Source: an uncultured Candidatus Competibacteraceae bacterium (GTDB lineage: Bacteria > Pseudomonadota > Gammaproteobacteria > Competibacterales > Competibacteraceae). From it: DNA of 64,000 nt. The DNA lies in assembly GCA_903879705.1 (NCBI GenBank), contig CAIRMO010000055.1:1-64000 (forward strand), read 5' to 3'. Positions 50,832-61,756 of the stretch are shown piece after piece; within the stretch, counting starts at the first letter, position 1, and the number at the start of each line of letters is the position of its first letter. A model generated the notes under the pieces. The model worked only from the letters and a program-made list of their open reading frames with translations, was not told where the DNA came from and did no database searches. A program made the translations under genes and the position numbers.

Positions 50832-51917
50832 ACCCAGCCCCGCCCGACGTGCCGGGTCCGCTTGCAGTTCCCGCAGCGCCGCAGCCAGCGGCACAGGATC
50901 GCCCGGCGGAACCAGTAAGCCATGCCCCGCCCGCTGCACCACCCAGCCGGTCCCTGAACCGGGGATAGCGCTAACCACTACCGGCTTGCCGAAGCGCATC
51001 GCCTCCAGCAATACCAGACCGAAGGCTTCGGTGCGTTCCAGCGATGGCAAGCACAACACATCGCAACTGACCAGCAGGGCATTGAGATCGGCTTCCGGTT
51101 GAAAGCCGGGCACGCTGACTCGCCCGCTCAGCGCCAGCGATTGAATCAGCCCTTCCAGTCGAGTGCGGCGCTCGCCGGTTCCCACGATCAGCACCCGGCT
51201 GTCCGGCAGCCCGGTGGCGGCGCGGATCAGCGTCTCGTGGCCCTTGTAATAGGTCAGCCGGCCAACCGCCAGGATGCGGAAGGCGCGCTCCCCGCCGGTC
51301 GAGGTCTTCCCCCACAGCGCTTCCGCTCGTTGCCGAGCGGCGGGATCAGGTTCGGGGATACGGGCGGGATTGAGACCGAGCGGGATGATCCGGCAGCGGT
51401 CGCGCCACGGTGCCAGCGCCGCGCTGGCGTCCAGATACGGCGGCGACGTGGCGATGATCGCCCGGCTGGTGGCGAGCAACCGTTGTTCCAGCGGCCGGTA
51501 CAGGCGATAGGCCAGTGCCAGTCGCCGGTCGATAAGCGAAGCCACCACGTCGGCGTGCCAGTGAATCACCCAGGGCAAGCGGCGGGCGGCGGGTAGCGCC
51601 AGCGCCCAGAATGCCGAGGTGTTGGGCAGATGCAGGTGCAGCAGGTCGGGTTGAAACGCCCGGATCGCCCGATTTAACCAGAGTGGAAAGGTCGGACTGA
51701 TTGGTGCATAGAGCAATCGGCCATGGCAAGGGGCGCGGTAAATCGGCAATGGATCGGCGGGATCGGGGAGCGGGCTGCGCCGAAACGGTTGCTCGTCATG
51801 CACCACTGCCGCCGCCGCAACGCCCTGGGTTTGCAGCGCCGGCAGCAGATCGGCCAGGAAGTGTTCAATGCCGCCGGCAAAGGGCGGGTAGTATTTGCCG
51901 AGGTGCAGAACGCGCAT
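50730..51917 (-). CDS. GT4 family glycosyltransferase
   Basis: A 395-residue GT-B enzyme on the minus strand. The N-terminus MRVLHLGKYYPPFAGGIEHF is the classical GT4 start. The C-terminal domain has ILAVGRLTYYKGHETLIRAA and the EX7E motif in ERTEAFGLVLLEAMRFGKPV. The protein looks complete. Its last 34 codons overlap the antisense end of the convergent membrane-protein gene (50730-50831). It starts 3 bp after the DUF2304 gene and belongs to a minus-strand group DUF2304-GT2. Confidence 0.93.
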   Translation of the reverse strand: MRVLHLGKYYPPFAGGIEHFLADLLPALQTQGVAAAAVVHDEQPFRRSPLPDPADPLPIYRAPCHGRLLYAPISPTFPLWLNRAIRAFQPDLLHLHLPNTSAFWALALPAARRLPWVIHWHADVVASLIDRRLALAYRLYRPLEQRLLATSRAIIATSPPYLDASAALAPWRDRCRIIPLGLNPARIPEPDPAARQRAEALWGKTSTGGERAFRILAVGRLTYYKGHETLIRAATGLPDSRVLIVGTGERRTRLEGLIQSLALSGRVSVPGFQPEADLNALLVSCDVLCLPSLERTEAFGLVLLEAMRFGKPVVVSAIPGSGTGWVVQRAGHGLLVPPGDPVPLAAALRELQADPARRAGLGLAGVTALQEQFGIGPVAAAVIESYRQTLASATG

Positions 51918-51920
51918 GGC

Positions 51921-52313
51921 TTATTCGGCAACATCAGGTTGTTGCGGGTTGCGCTCTGCGGCGGGATCAGCGGCGGTGGCCAGCGGCGCTTGCGCCTCCA
52001 GGATCGCCATTCGCTGCGCCAGCCGCCGGATGAGCCGCTCCTGCCGGGAACGCTCCAGATCCATGGTCAGGATTTTGACCAGCAGCAGACCTAATCCCAG
52101 GATAACCGCCAGAATTGGCGAGTAGCTGACGCCCAGTTGGACGGCCAGCCGGTCGAACAGGCGAGGAAAAAACCCGAGCAAGGCGACCAGCACCGCGCTG
52201 CTGATCCACCAGGTGGCGTAAGGCCCGTGCAAGTGATCGCGGCGGACCAGCATCAGGATGATGGCGGCGATGACAATGCCCATCACGGTCGAGGTGATTT
52301 GATAAGTGATCAT
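51921..52313 (-). CDS. DUF2304 family membrane protein
   Basis: A 130-residue protein with three hydrophobic helices (about residues 5-22, 34-52 and 66-82), then a charged coiled tail with Ala/Pro at the end. The motif WWISSAVLVALLGFFPRLFD and the tail LVKILTMDLERSRQERLIRRL are typical of DUF2304. These small proteins are usually encoded beside a DPM1-like GT2 gene, as here. A role in lipid-linked sugar transfer is assumed from that pairing but not proven. Confidence 0.88.
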   Translation of the reverse strand: MITYQITSTVMGIVIAAIILMLVRRDHLHGPYATWWISSAVLVALLGFFPRLFDRLAVQLGVSYSPILAVILGLGLLLVKILTMDLERSRQERLIRRLAQRMAILEAQAPLATAADPAAERNPQQPDVAE

Positions 52314-52331
52314 GGAGTGGGTTGGGAGTCG

Positions 52332-53033
52332 TCAATCGTCGGGCGGCAGATGGTTATAGCCGACCCGGGCCAGACAGAGCAGGCTGGTTTGCAGCATGTA
52401 TTTTCCCACGATCCACCAGGAGCGGAATACTCGTGAGGCACCGGCGGCGCGCAGTTGCATGGAGACGGGCGCTTCAGCGATACGCAGACCCTTGCGAAAC
52501 AGGATCAGCAGGACGCCGACATCCTGGTAGTCCAATAGACTCGCCTCGCGCGAGGCGAGGACGGTGATGGCGGCATGGTTGTAGGCGCGAAACCCGGAGG
52601 TGATGTCTTCCAGCCGGATACCGGTGAGTAACCGGAAGTAGCTCCAGGCCATGCGCCGGGCCCGGCTGGCGCGTTCGGGAAATGAGCCGATGACGATATC
52701 TGCCTGGTGGGCCGCCAGTGGCTGGAGCAGATCACCGATGTTTTCCGGTTCGTGCTGACCATCTGCGTCGAGGGTGACCGCGGTGCGGTAGCCTTGTTGT
52801 AGCGCATAGCGCAGCCCGGTCTGGATGGCCCCCCACGCGCCGAGCTGGATGGTCAGGGGCAACACGGTCGCGCCGGCAGCGCTGGCGACGCTGGCGGTCG
52901 CGTCGGCGCTGCAATCATCGATGACCACCACCCGGCAACCCCATAGCTGCTGAACCCGATCGACGATCTGACCGACAGTGGCTTCTTCGTTATAAGCGGG
53001 GATCAGGGCGATCAGGCGGTCAGGACAGGTCAT
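52332..53033 (-). CDS. GT2 family glycosyltransferase (dolichyl-phosphate-mannose-synthase-like)
   Basis: A 233-residue GT-A enzyme. LIALIPAYNEEATVGQIVDR is the start of the nucleotide-binding fold, VVVIDDCSADAT gives the first acidic site, and VTLDADGQHEP the DxD motif. SGFRAYNHAA follows, with a short C-terminus and no membrane helices, as in DPM1-type enzymes that load a sugar onto a polyprenyl phosphate. It starts 52 bp downstream of the fcl stop on the minus strand and lies 18 bp before DUF2304. Confidence 0.9.
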   Translation of the reverse strand: MTCPDRLIALIPAYNEEATVGQIVDRVQQLWGCRVVVIDDCSADATASVASAAGATVLPLTIQLGAWGAIQTGLRYALQQGYRTAVTLDADGQHEPENIGDLLQPLAAHQADIVIGSFPERASRARRMAWSYFRLLTGIRLEDITSGFRAYNHAAITVLASREASLLDYQDVGVLLILFRKGLRIAEAPVSMQLRAAGASRVFRSWWIVGKYMLQTSLLCLARVGYNHLPPDD

Positions 53034-53085
53034 GGCGTTTCGGTCAGCTTTGGCGTCGGGATGAGGGGGAGTGAACGGTTACTTT

Positions 53086-54108
53086 TCATTCCGCAACATA
53101 CCCGTCATAGGTCGCTTTGAGTCCAGTCGGCAGGTCGATGCGCGCCTGCCAGCCCAGACCGGCAAGCCGTGACACATCGAGCAGTTTTTGCGGGGCGCCA
53201 TCGGGTTGGGTCGGATCAAACCTGAACGCGCCATGGTAACCGACCATCCGCGCAATCTGTTCGGCCAGTTCACGGATGGTGACGTCCATGCCGATCCCGA
53301 TATTGACCAGCGCGGTGGTGTCGGTGCGCAGGCCGATGTGAATGCAGGCGGCGGCCATGTCGTCCACATGCAGGAACTCGCGCCGGGGTGTACCTGTCCC
53401 CCAGAGCAGAACGCAGGGCACCGTGGGCGGATGGGGGGGAATGCCCAGACTTTGTTGAAGATCGGCCGGGATCGGGCCGAACCGGGTCTGGTCCCGGGCG
53501 ATGCCGGCCCAGTCGCCAGCCTGGGCCAGTTTTGCCAGATGGAACTTGCGGATCAGGGCGGGCAGGACGTGGGAGTTTTGCAGATCAAAGTTGTCGCCGG
53601 TTCCGTAAAGATTGGTCGGCATCACCGGGACAAAAGCCGTTCCGTATTGCCGATTGTAGGCGTCGCACATTTCTACCCCAGCGATTTTGGCAATGGCGTA
53701 GGGGGCGTTGGTCGGTTCCAGCAACCCGGTCAGTAGCGCATCCTCTTTAATGGGCTGGTGGGCAAATTTTGGGTAGATGCAGGAGCTGCCGAGGAAGATC
53801 AGCCGCCGGACGCCGCTGCGATAGGCCTGGTGGATGACATTGGCTTGCATCATCAGATTTTCGTAGAGGAATTGACCGCGATAGACGTTGTTGGCGTGGA
53901 TGCCGCCGACTTTAGCGGCGGCCAGAAACACGCAATCGGGGCGTTCGGTGGCGAAGAAGCAGGCGGTCGCGGCCTGATCGAGCAGATCGAGTTCGGCGTG
54001 GCTGCGCAGCAGCAGGTTTTGATAACCCTGAGCGCGCAAGGCACGGACCAGGGCGGATCCGACCAGGCCGCGATGGCCGGCGATGTAGATTTTAGCGTGC
54101 GGATCCAT
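53086..54108 (-). CDS. fcl: GDP-L-fucose synthase
   Basis: Epimerase-reductase that converts GDP-4-keto-6-deoxymannose to GDP-L-fucose. I start it at the ATG with complement 54106-54108 ([25 protein letters not shown] 5 bp upstream). GTG 54120 would add four residues. The Rossmann motif [20 protein letters not shown] and [12 protein letters not shown] (catalytic Tyr-x3-Lys) are present. [10 protein letters not shown] and the C-terminal [16 protein letters not shown] are also conserved. Lies 8 bp after gmd, the enzyme that makes its substrate. Confidence 0.96.
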   Translation of the reverse strand: MDPHAKIYIAGHRGLVGSALVRALRAQGYQNLLLRSHAELDLLDQAATACFFATERPDCVFLAAAKVGGIHANNVYRGQFLYENLMMQANVIHQAYRSGVRRLIFLGSSCIYPKFAHQPIKEDALLTGLLEPTNAPYAIAKIAGVEMCDAYNRQYGTAFVPVMPTNLYGTGDNFDLQNSHVLPALIRKFHLAKLAQAGDWAGIARDQTRFGPIPADLQQSLGIPPHPPTVPCVLLWGTGTPRREFLHVDDMAAACIHIGLRTDTTALVNIGIGMDVTIRELAEQIARMVGYHGAFRFDPTQPDGAPQKLLDVSRLAGLGWQARIDLPTGLKATYDGYVAE

Positions 54109-54116
54109 GCGTACCC

Positions 54117-55232
54117 TCACTCGTGATAGTTGAAGGCTTTGAAGCCCGCACGTTTGATCAAGCGGTCACGCTGAGCCAGCTTGAAGTCTTCCTCGACCAT
54201 TTCCTTGACCAGTTCGGCAAAACTGGTCGTCGGGGTCCAGCCGAGCTTTTCCCGGGCCTTGGTGGGATCGCCCAGCAGGGTTTCCACTTCGGTGGGGCGG
54301 AAGTAGCGCGGATCAACGGCAACGATGGTTTGCCCCGGCTGAAGCTGCAAACCCTCCGCCTCGACCCTCTCGACCCGGCCGATCTCGTTCACGCCGGCAC
54401 CCTCGAAGTGTACGGTGATGCCGAGTTCAGCCGCGGCGCGGGTGACAAAATCACGCACCGAGTATTGCACCCCGGTGGCGATAACAAAGTCATCGGGCTG
54501 TTCCTGTTGCAGCATCAGCCATTGCATTTCCACATAGTCGCGGGCGTGGCCCCAGTCGCGCAGCGAATCCAGGTTGCCCAAATACAGGCAGTCTTGCAGG
54601 CCCAGTGCGATGCGGGCGATGGCGCGGCTGATCTTGCGGGTGACGAAGGTTTCGCCGCGTAATTTGGATTCGTGGTTGAACAGGATGCCGTTGCAGGCGT
54701 ACAGGCCATAGGCTTCTCGATAGTTGACCGTGATCCAGTAGGCGTAGAGCTTGGCGACGGCGTAGGGCGAGCGCGGGTAGAAGGGGGTGGTTTCCTTCTG
54801 GGGGGTTTCCTGCACCAGGCCATAGAGTTCGGAGGTGGAGGCTTGATAAAAGCGGGTTTTCTGCTCCAGCTTCAAGATGCGGATGGCTTCCAGCATCCGC
54901 AGCGCGCCAAGGGCGTCGCTGTTGGCGGTGTATTCGGGGCTTTCAAACGAAACCGCGACATGCGATTGCGCACCGAGGTTGTAGATTTCGTCGGGCTGGA
55001 CCTGCTGCACGATGCGGATCAGGTTGGTCGAGTCAGTGAGGTCGCCATAGTGCAGAATGAACTGGCGGTTGTCGATATGCGGGTCCTGGTAGAGATGGTC
55101 AATGCGGTCGGTGTTGAACAGCGAGGCGCGGCGCTTGATGCCGTGTACCTGGTAGCCTTTTTTGAGCAGGAATTCGGCCAGATACGCGCCGTCCTGCCCA
55201 GTGATGCCGGTGATCAGTGCGGTCTTGTTCAT
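54117..55232 (-). CDS. gmd: GDP-mannose 4,6-dehydratase
   Basis: First enzyme of GDP-L-fucose (or GDP-rhamnose) synthesis, 371 residues. [19 protein letters not shown] is the Gmd nucleotide-binding start. [20 protein letters not shown] and [16 protein letters not shown] (catalytic Tyr/Lys) follow. [16 protein letters not shown] is another hallmark. The C-terminus ([18 protein letters not shown]) is full length. It is the first gene of the minus-strand gmd-fcl-GT2-DUF2304-GT4 group; upstream is a 440-bp region of insertion-sequence remains rather than a normal promoter region. Confidence 0.97.
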   Translation of the reverse strand: MNKTALITGITGQDGAYLAEFLLKKGYQVHGIKRRASLFNTDRIDHLYQDPHIDNRQFILHYGDLTDSTNLIRIVQQVQPDEIYNLGAQSHVAVSFESPEYTANSDALGALRMLEAIRILKLEQKTRFYQASTSELYGLVQETPQKETTPFYPRSPYAVAKLYAYWITVNYREAYGLYACNGILFNHESKLRGETFVTRKISRAIARIALGLQDCLYLGNLDSLRDWGHARDYVEMQWLMLQQEQPDDFVIATGVQYSVRDFVTRAAAELGITVHFEGAGVNEIGRVERVEAEGLQLQPGQTIVAVDPRYFRPTEVETLLGDPTKAREKLGWTPTTSFAELVKEMVEEDFKLAQRDRLIKRAGFKAFNYHE

Positions 55233-55247
55233 CAGGATTTTCCGCGA

Positions 55248-55368
55248 GAAACCTCGGCTTTAGGCCGGAGAGGTAGGGTGGGCCGCCCGCAAGAGCGGTT
55301 TTAGCAAAGTCGTTACCGTAAGCCCGGATAGAGGCCACCAGACCGAAATTCGGGAACATCGCGGCCTG
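55248..55368 (-). mobile_element. IS605-like end fragment
   Basis: On the minus strand, CTCCGGC-CTAAA-GCCGAG followed by GTTTCTCGCGG (about 55248-55275), preceded by a further stretch rich in short inverted repeats (GCTCTTGCGGGC and neighbours). The pattern matches the end hairpins at 20058 and 37543. It immediately adjoins and seems to interrupt the transposase remnant at 55368-55640. Confidence 0.35.
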
Positions 55369-55640
55369 CAAGGCACTGCGGGCGAGTATTCTAAAGCTCC
55401 AATGGTCTGGATTGGTTTGTTCTTGCGCTTTTTTTCTAACGGAGTTGGGCGTTCGCCAGCGTCTTGTTGTCCGGTACGAATGCACCCGCGCATGGCGAGG
55501 GCCATAATCAGCAGGAGGCGATCCAGACGATCCGGGGCGCGCCACTGAGTGGCTTCCAGGTCAAAGCTGCGACTTTTGAAGTCGAAGAACCACGGTTCAC
55601 CCGTTTGAGGGTCTGATTGCCTGAAAAGTCGAACATCGCG
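55368..55640 (-). pseudogene. Fragment of an IS4-like transposase, frameshifted
   Basis: On the minus strand, DPQTGEPWFFDFKSRSFDLE, then DRLDRLLLIMALAM and RPTPLEKK, is the C-terminal part of an IS4-family-like transposase (YREK-type region with following hydrophobic helix). The text then shifts one frame to QTNPDHWSFRILARSAL. The N-terminal two-thirds, including the DDE aspartates, is missing. The remaining tail runs into an IS605-like end. The whole region 55233-55672 therefore holds only mobile-element debris. Confidence 0.55.
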
Positions 55641-55672
55641 TTTACCTCCACCAACCTCCAACCTTGCCCGCC

Positions 55673-56356
55673 ATGACTGAGCCACTACTAACCACTCTTG
55701 AAATCGAACCTGCCGGCGTCGCCCGATCCACGGTGATCTGGATGCACGGTCTGGGCGCTGATGCCCGTGATTTTGAACCTATCGTCCAGGAATTGAAGTT
55801 GCCAGCGGAATTGGGTATTCGTTTCGTCTTCCCCAATGCGCCGATCCGCGCGGTCACGATCAATAACGGGACGCAAATGCGCGCCTGGTACGATGTGCTG
55901 AGTCTCGATTTGCCACGTCAGGAAGATGCCGATGGCGTCTATGCTTCTGAACAAGCGATTAATGCCCTGCTGGAGCGCGAAAAACAGCGGGGAATCCCGA
56001 CTGACCGAAGGGTACTGGCCGGTTTTTCTCAAGGCGGGGTAATGGCCTTGCATACCGGCTTGCGCTATCCGGAGCGGTTGGCCGGTATTCTGGCGCTGTC
56101 CTGCTATATCCCGCTGGCTGCCCGGTTAGGCAATGAGCGCCGGACGGCCAATCAATCTACGCCGATTTTTATTACGCATGGCGATTACGACGCGGTCATT
56201 CCGATGCACTATGGTCAACAGAGCGTCAATCTATTGCAACGCTTGGGCTACACCGTGCAATGGAGCCACTACGGCATAGGCCATGAAGTGTGCTGGGAGG
56301 AAATCCGCGACATCAGCCATTGGTTGCAGCGGGTTTTAACTAAGCCAGAGGCGTGA
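55673..56356 (+). CDS. Carboxylesterase / phospholipase (alpha/beta-hydrolase)
   Basis: About 227 residues from ATG 55673; a TTG at 55664 would add three. The fold has WMHGLGADARDFEPI near the oxyanion hole, nucleophile AGFSQGGVMAL, acid in THGDYDAVIP and His in GIGHEVCWEE. The sequence fits the EstB/lysophospholipase-like carboxylesterase family (COG0400), which hydrolyses short-chain esters. Faces gatB tail to tail across a hairpin. Confidence 0.92.
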   Translation: MTEPLLTTLEIEPAGVARSTVIWMHGLGADARDFEPIVQELKLPAELGIRFVFPNAPIRAVTINNGTQMRAWYDVLSLDLPRQEDADGVYASEQAINALLEREKQRGIPTDRRVLAGFSQGGVMALHTGLRYPERLAGILALSCYIPLAARLGNERRTANQSTPIFITHGDYDAVIPMHYGQQSVNLLQRLGYTVQWSHYGIGHEVCWEEIRDISHWLQRVLTKPEA

Positions 56357-56389
56357 GGGATTAACCGTTGCCCTTTGCGATGGTTGTTT

Positions 56390-56416
56390 GACGATGCCGG
56401 GAACGTCGGCATCGTC
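56390..56416. terminator. Hairpin between convergent esterase and gatB genes
   Basis: GACGATGCCG (56390-56399), 7-nt loop, CGGCATCGTC (56407-56416): a perfect 10-bp stem, but no T-run on either side. It lies 33 bp after the esterase stop and 14 bp beyond the gatB stop. It may serve both transcripts as an mRNA end or processing site; intrinsic termination is doubtful. Confidence 0.4.
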
Positions 56417-56430
56417 CACCGTGAACTGCT

Positions 56431-57870
56431 TTAGCCCTTTAACTTTTCCGCCAACAGATCATTGACCTGTTGTGGATTGGCCTTGCCTTTGGATACTTTC
56501 ATCACTTGCCCGACAAAAAAGGCGAACAGCTTGTCCTTGCCGGCGCGATATTGAATGAGTTGATCCGGATTAGCCGCCATCACTTCATCAATGACTTTTT
56601 CAATGGCTGACATATCCGTAATCTGCCGCAAGCCACGTTTTTCAATAATGGCGTCCGTATCACCTTCACCCGTCCACAGGGCTTCAAAAACATCCTTGGC
56701 GATTTTACCCGAAATGGTTCGATCCTGAATCCGTCGCAATAAACCGGCTAATTGTACGGCACTCACTGGACTGTCGGCAAGATCCTTGCTGTCCTTATTC
56801 AGGAAAGCGGAAAAATCGCCCATCACCCAGTTGGCACACAGTTTCGGTTCGCCACCCATCGCCGCAACGACCGCTTCGTAATAGTCGCTTAACTCGCGGG
56901 CAGCGGTCAACACTCCGGCATCATAATTCGACAGACCGTAGTGTGCTACAAAGCGTTGTTTCTTGATATCCGGCAATTCCGGCAAGCAGGCGCGGGCCGC
57001 ATCAATAAACGCCTCATCCAATACCAGTGGCAATAAATCCGGATCGGGAAAATAGCGGTAATCATTGGCTTCTTCCTTACTGCGCATGGGCCGGGTTTCG
57101 CCCTTGTCGGGATCGTACAGCCGGGTTTCCTGCACTATTTTTCCGCCGGATTCAAGCCGATCGATCTGTCGCTCAATTTCAAATTCAATCGCCCGTTCGA
57201 CAAAGCGGAATGAATTAAGATTCTTGATTTCAGCGCGGGTCCCAAACGAACTTTGACCCTTGGGCCGCACCGAAACATTGGCGTCGCAGCGAAATGAGCC
57301 TTCCTGCATGTTGCCGTCACAGATGCCAAGATACACCACCATCTGATGCAGCTTTTTCATATACGCCACGGCTTCTTTGGCCGAACGCAAATCCGGCTCC
57401 GAGACAATTTCCAACAGTGGGGTGCCGGCGCGATTCAGGTCAATCCCGGACAGCCCTTGAAAGTCTTCATGCAGCGACTTGCCGGCGTCTTCTTCGAGAT
57501 GGGCGCGGGTAATGCCGATAACCTTGCTGGATCCATCATCCAGATCAATGAGCAATTCACCTTTTCCGACCACGGGCAATTCATACTGGCTGATCTGGTA
57601 ACCTTTCGGCAAATCGGGATAAAAGTAATTCTTGCGGGCGAATACCGAACGGCGGGCGATATTCGCGCCAATCGCCAATCCGAGCATTACCGCCATTCGC
57701 ACTGCTTCCCGATTCAGCACCGGCAATACTCCAGGCATTCCCAGATCGATCGCGCACGCCTGAGTATTGGGTTCCGCACCATAAGCGGTGGCGGCAGCGG
57801 AAAAAATTTTGCTCTTGGTTGCCAGTTGGGCATGGATTTCCAGCCCGATCACGGTTTCCCATTCCATCAT
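56431..57870 (-). CDS. gatB: Aspartyl/glutamyl-tRNA amidotransferase subunit B
   Basis: Subunit B of GatCAB, 479 residues, which binds and activates misacylated Glu-tRNA-Gln or Asp-tRNA-Asn for amidation. The N-terminus [20 protein letters not shown] is the GatB signature. [36 protein letters not shown] and [10 protein letters not shown] follow. The C-terminal YqeY-like domain ends [12 protein letters not shown]. It is the last of the gatC-gatA-gatB operon on the minus strand, 63 bp after gatA. Confidence 0.97.
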   Translation of the reverse strand: MMEWETVIGLEIHAQLATKSKIFSAAATAYGAEPNTQACAIDLGMPGVLPVLNREAVRMAVMLGLAIGANIARRSVFARKNYFYPDLPKGYQISQYELPVVGKGELLIDLDDGSSKVIGITRAHLEEDAGKSLHEDFQGLSGIDLNRAGTPLLEIVSEPDLRSAKEAVAYMKKLHQMVVYLGICDGNMQEGSFRCDANVSVRPKGQSSFGTRAEIKNLNSFRFVERAIEFEIERQIDRLESGGKIVQETRLYDPDKGETRPMRSKEEANDYRYFPDPDLLPLVLDEAFIDAARACLPELPDIKKQRFVAHYGLSNYDAGVLTAARELSDYYEAVVAAMGGEPKLCANWVMGDFSAFLNKDSKDLADSPVSAVQLAGLLRRIQDRTISGKIAKDVFEALWTGEGDTDAIIEKRGLRQITDMSAIEKVIDEVMAANPDQLIQYRAGKDKLFAFFVGQVMKVSKGKANPQQVNDLLAEKLKG

Positions 57871-57933
57871 TGCGGATCCTGCTAATACCTGAGTTGAAAA
57901 CGCCCGGTTTCATTTGCGGAAAACGCGGGAAGA

Positions 57934-59412
57934 TTAAGCAAAGGCGGACGGAACGCGGTCGTGCCAATCGGTGACTTGCTGATAGCGATGCGCCACATTC
58001 AGCAACCGCTCCTCTGCAAAGTAATTGCCGATCAATTGCAAGCCGACGGGCCGTTGTCCCACAAATCCCGCGAGTAATGACAGCCCCGGCAAGCCCGCCA
58101 GATTCACCGCAATAGTATAAATGTCGGACAGGTACATGGTGATCGGATCGTCTACTTTCTCGCCCAGATTAAACGCCACGGTGGGCGAAGTCGGCCCGGC
58201 AATCACATCTACTTGTTCAAACGCCCGGCGAAAATCATCACTAATCAACCGGCGGATTTGCTGCGCCTTAAGATAATAGGCATCGTAGTAACCCGTCGAT
58301 AACACGAAAGTACCAATCAGAATCCGCCGTTGCACTTCCGCGCCAAAACCCTCAGCGCGGGAGCGGGTATACAAATCCAGCAGGTCTTTGGGATTTTCAC
58401 AACGATGACCATAACGCACTCCATCAAATCGAGCCAGATTCGACGAGCATTCAGCCGGGGCCACGACATAATAAACCGGAATTGCCAGTTGACTATTAGG
58501 CAGACTGATTTCTACCATTTCCGCACCCAGTCTCCGGTATTCAGCGATGGCCTCCGTCACAACCTCAGCGACGGCGCTATCCAGCCCTTCCCCAAAATAC
58601 TCCTTAGGCAAGCCGATTTTTAAGCCAGCCAGCGGCTGATTCAAACCAGCAGCATAATCAGGAACCGGTTGATCCACACTGGTAGAATCACGCGGATCAA
58701 AACCGGCCATTGCTGCCAATAATAATGCGCAATCTTCAGCAGTCCGCGCCATTGGCCCGGCCTGATCCAGACTGGAGGCATAGGCGATCATTCCCCAGCG
58801 CGACACCCGGCCATAAGTCGGCTTGATTCCAGTAATCCCGCACAAGGCCGCCGGCTGGCGAATCGAACCGCCGGTATCGGTGCCGGTCGCGCCAGGTGTC
58901 AATCGCGCCGCAATAGCCGCCGCCGAACCCCCCGAAGAACCGCCTGGCACTGCATTTACATCCCAGGGATTCCGCACCGGTCCGTAATAGCTGGTTTCAT
59001 TGGACGATCCCATAGCAAACTCATCCATGTTGGTTTTGCCGAGCAGCACTGCCCCCGCCGCATGAAGCCGTTCCACCACCGTCGCGTCATACGGGGCAAT
59101 AAATCGGTCGAGCATCCGTGAACCACAGGAGGTGCGAACGCCATTCGTGCAGAAAATATCTTTATGGGCGATGGGAATGCCAGTCAGCGGCCCGGCCTGA
59201 TTCCGGCGGCGGTGTTCATCAGCGGCCCGGGCCTGAGCCAGCGCCAGTTCGGCAGTGATGGTAATAAAGGCGTTCAACTGCGGATTGTCGCGTTCAATTC
59301 TGGCTAAAAAGGCGCGGGTCAATTCTTCACTGCTGAACTGGCCGGCAGCCAGTCCGGCGCTGAGTTGGGCAATGGTTTGTTCGTGCATGGTAGCGGGAGC
59401 GGATGCGTTCAT
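57934..59412 (-). CDS. gatA: Aspartyl/glutamyl-tRNA amidotransferase subunit A
   Basis: Amidase-signature subunit of 492 residues that releases ammonia from glutamine. The catalytic Ser-cisSer-Lys residues lie in [12 protein letters not shown] (Lys), [11 protein letters not shown] (cis-Ser) and [12 protein letters not shown] (nucleophile Ser). The ATG start gives [17 protein letters not shown]; a later ATG (MHEQTIA) is a possible real start. It overlaps gatC by 4 bp. The set gatC-gatA-gatB is complete here. Confidence 0.97.
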   Translation of the reverse strand: MNASAPATMHEQTIAQLSAGLAAGQFSSEELTRAFLARIERDNPQLNAFITITAELALAQARAADEHRRRNQAGPLTGIPIAHKDIFCTNGVRTSCGSRMLDRFIAPYDATVVERLHAAGAVLLGKTNMDEFAMGSSNETSYYGPVRNPWDVNAVPGGSSGGSAAAIAARLTPGATGTDTGGSIRQPAALCGITGIKPTYGRVSRWGMIAYASSLDQAGPMARTAEDCALLLAAMAGFDPRDSTSVDQPVPDYAAGLNQPLAGLKIGLPKEYFGEGLDSAVAEVVTEAIAEYRRLGAEMVEISLPNSQLAIPVYYVVAPAECSSNLARFDGVRYGHRCENPKDLLDLYTRSRAEGFGAEVQRRILIGTFVLSTGYYDAYYLKAQQIRRLISDDFRRAFEQVDVIAGPTSPTVAFNLGEKVDDPITMYLSDIYTIAVNLAGLPGLSLLAGFVGQRPVGLQLIGNYFAEERLLNVAHRYQQVTDWHDRVPSAFA

Positions 59413-59696
59413 TCGATGACCTTCGGCACTAGGTACAGCCCAGCCTCGACCCGGGGGGCAATGGCCTGATACTGCTCGCGCTGGTTGGATTCGGCGACCA
59501 CATCGGACCGCAATCGTTGCACCTTGTCCAGCGGGTGCGCCATCGGCGCGACGCCAACAGTGTCTATGGCGTTCATTTGATCGACCAGTTCCAGGATGGC
59601 CGACAGGTTTCGGGCATACGCCGGCGCATCCTCGGCACGAATAGCCAACCGCGCCAGATCGGCGATTTTAGCGACTTCATCGACTTCTAACGACAT
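59409..59696 (-). CDS. gatC: Aspartyl/glutamyl-tRNA amidotransferase subunit C
   Basis: Small 95-residue subunit that stabilises GatA-Gat[21 protein letters not shown] and the tail [16 protein letters not shown] are the family pattern. AAGGAGAA lies upstream of the ATG with complement 59694-59696. First gene of the operon, divergent from mreB; the 122-bp gap 59697-59818 must hold both promoters. A TTGGAG/TATGCT pair on the minus strand is a weak candidate for the gat promoter. Confidence 0.94.
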   Translation of the reverse strand: MSLEVDEVAKIADLARLAIRAEDAPAYARNLSAILELVDQMNAIDTVGVAPMAHPLDKVQRLRSDVVAESNQREQYQAIAPRVEAGLYLVPKVIE

Positions 59697-59782
59697 CGGA
59701 CGGGTTCTCCTTCGGCAACGGAATCAAGCGTGTAACCTAGCATATTTTTAGCCGGCTTGCTCCAAACCCCCCTGCTTGTTAG

Positions 59783-60868
<1,086 letters not shown>

Positions 60869-60871
60869 ACG

Positions 60872-61756
60872 GTGGCCGCGCTTAAACCCAGCAAGCGATT
60901 CCGCTACTTGTTCGCGCTCAACCCGGCCGCCACTCTCCAGTTGGGGCTATGGGCGGCGCTGGCGATTGGAATGATGACGGTCGATCACCGCTATCACTCG
61001 CTCGACGGTCTGCGTGATGTGCTGTCGACTGCCATCTATCCGTTGCAAACCCTGATGCAGACTCCAGCGGCGGTTCGTACCTGGCTGACCGAGAATCTGG
61101 CCAATCGCGGCGTGCTGCTGGAAGAGAACACCCGACTGCGCGAGAAGCAGATTTTCCTCAATGCCCAGTTGCAAAAGTTGACCACCCTGGAAGCGGAAAA
61201 TCGCCGGTTGCGCTCGCTACTGGAGTCGGCGGTCAACACCCCGGAGCGCGTGCTGATCGCCGAACTGCTGGCGGTGGATTTTGATCCGTACCGGCATCAC
61301 ATCCTGCTCAACCGGGGCCGCCAGCACGGCATCCACGCCAGCCAGCCCGTGATCGACCAGCACGGCATCATCGGCCAGATCATGCGCGCCGATCTGCTGA
61401 CCTCGACCGCGATTCTCATCACCGATCCGAACCATGCTCTGCCGATCCAGATCAACCGCACCGGGATTCGCACCTTGGCGCGCGGTACCGGCAATTTTCA
61501 GGAGCTGGACTTGCCGCACATCCCCAACAGCGAGGATGTGAAGGTCGGCGATGAACTGGTCACCTCCGGGCTGGGTGGGCGCTTTCCCAAGGGCTATCCG
61601 GTCGGGACTATCACCAAGGTCGAATTTGATCCTGGCAGTCCCTTTGCCCGAATCACCGCTAAACCGCTGGCGCAACTGGACCGGATTCGGGAAGTGATGC
61701 TGCTGGAAAACGGGGCGGATGGCGTCGCCGTGGCACCCGCGCCGGTCGCACCATGA
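60872..61756 (+). CDS. mreC: Rod-shape-determining protein MreC
   Basis: A 294-residue bitopic protein, GTG start. The N-terminal helix is at about residues 17-38, followed by a coiled coil (LLEENTRLREKQIFLNAQLQ, then LEAENRRLRSLL) and the beta-rich MreC domain (LAVDFDPYRHHILLNRG, then VKVGDELVTSGLGGRFPKGY). It links MreB and the elongation PBP2. It overlaps mreD by 4 bp. Confidence 0.96.
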   Translation: MAALKPSKRFRYLFALNPAATLQLGLWAALAIGMMTVDHRYHSLDGLRDVLSTAIYPLQTLMQTPAAVRTWLTENLANRGVLLEENTRLREKQIFLNAQLQKLTTLEAENRRLRSLLESAVNTPERVLIAELLAVDFDPYRHHILLNRGRQHGIHASQPVIDQHGIIGQIMRADLLTSTAILITDPNHALPIQINRTGIRTLARGTGNFQELDLPHIPNSEDVKVGDELVTSGLGGRFPKGYPVGTITKVEFDPGSPFARITAKPLAQLDRIREVMLLENGADGVAVAPAPVAP

